Assembly: GCF_033842475.1 (NCBI RefSeq)
Contig: NZ_JAWXYB010000018.1
Span: 3,517,501 to 3,581,500 of the forward strand
DNA from: Acidiphilium acidophilum
GTDB lineage: Bacteria > Pseudomonadota > Alphaproteobacteria > Acetobacterales > Acetobacteraceae
Direction of reading: 5' to 3'
Length of the DNA stretch: 64,000 nucleotides
Shown: in pieces, positions 63,908 through 64,000 of the stretch
How positions within the stretch are numbered: the stretch's first letter is position 1
Layout: each line of letters opens with the position of its first letter
Position numbers and translations under genes: made by a program
The notes under the pieces: generated by a model
Told to the model about the DNA's origin: nothing
The model's input: the letters and a program-made list of their open reading frames with translations, nothing else
Databases searched by the model: none

Positions 63908-64000
63908 TCAAGATAGCGGGGGCAAGTGCTCGAACTTTGCTTCGAAGACGGGACCGATGAGCGGGTCGCTAAATGCGACCTTGTAGAAGGCATGCGGCTG
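63908..64000 (-). CDS. C-terminal end of a gene running off the window (possible truncated haemoglobin fragment)
   Basis: The minus strand reads AFYKVAFSDPLIGPVFEAKF, then EHLPPLS and a stop; the start is beyond 64000. FYxxV..DPLIGPVFE resembles the first helices of group 3 truncated haemoglobins, but there the motif is N-terminal, so a stop here would mean a broken gene. With 30 residues the assignment is weak. Confidence 0.3.
   Translation of the reverse strand, partial: QPHAFYKVAFSDPLIGPVFEAKFEHLPPLS

Noticed and set aside
63080-63990. Plus-strand frames of 82-248 residues near the right end
   Set aside because: They are antisense to the 5' RNA domains of the group II intron, a known source of false gene calls.

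Overview
The window looks like a chromosomal segment of an acidophilic or acetic-acid-type alphaproteobacterium, most likely Acetobacteraceae and Acidiphilium-like. This is inferred from the very high GC content, the strong GCC/CTC/ATC codon preference in the core genes, the gene repertoire and the abundant insertion sequences. No rRNA, tRNA or CRISPR array was found.

Positions 1-31,100 are orderly core genome: a LacI-type regulator (cut by the window edge), moeA, a beta-hydroxyacid dehydrogenase, a ClC channel, a DsbA-like thioredoxin and an NnrU/ICMT-like membrane protein. A complete 13-gene complex I operon follows (nuoA-B-CD-E-F-G-H-I-J-K-L-M-N, with NuoC and NuoD fused). Next come a multicopper oxidase, a 1-Cys peroxiredoxin, pstB-phoU-phoB behind a clear tandem PHO box, a VOC protein and soxR diverging around a nearly perfect SoxR box, a lipoprotein, and htpG behind a candidate sigma-32 promoter. 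Several gene 3' ends carry covarying hairpins of two repeat types.

Positions 31,182-54,350 form a segment bounded by two directly repeated, nearly identical 808-bp IS6-family elements. It also contains three identical 1,283-bp IS4-family elements, each flanked by its own perfect 9-bp target duplication. The segment carries a 1447-residue CheB-CheR-PAS-kinase-REC-REC-LuxR protein with a single-domain response regulator divergent from it, a decayed proton P-type ATPase, a dihydrolipoamide-dehydrogenase-like gene split by an IS4 copy, and a complete arginine-deiminase operon. The operon order is arcD, ornithine-type decarboxylase, arcA, arcB, arcC. A perfect FNR box lies upstream of arcD, and an FNR-type regulator gene and a slipin gene lie just upstream. 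Together these would make ATP and ammonia or polyamine from arginine when oxygen is low or acid stress is high. A 20-bp element containing CTACGTAG occurs upstream of the response regulator and also in the original promoter region of slipin-fnr; an IS4 copy now separates it from slipin.

Positions 54,350-64,000 are a mobile-element scrapyard. They hold an SDR gene, an IS110 remnant, and a transposon-like block encoding a D-D(35)-E transposase, an ExeA/TniB-type ATPase, a RepA-like ATPase, a cysteine-rich protein and perhaps a SEC-C protein. Last is a group II intron of about 3.0 kb. Its maturase gene is interrupted near the N-terminus by a 1,038-bp insertion with 37-bp inverted repeats and a 5-bp target duplication, and its domain V has lost the usual tetraloop.
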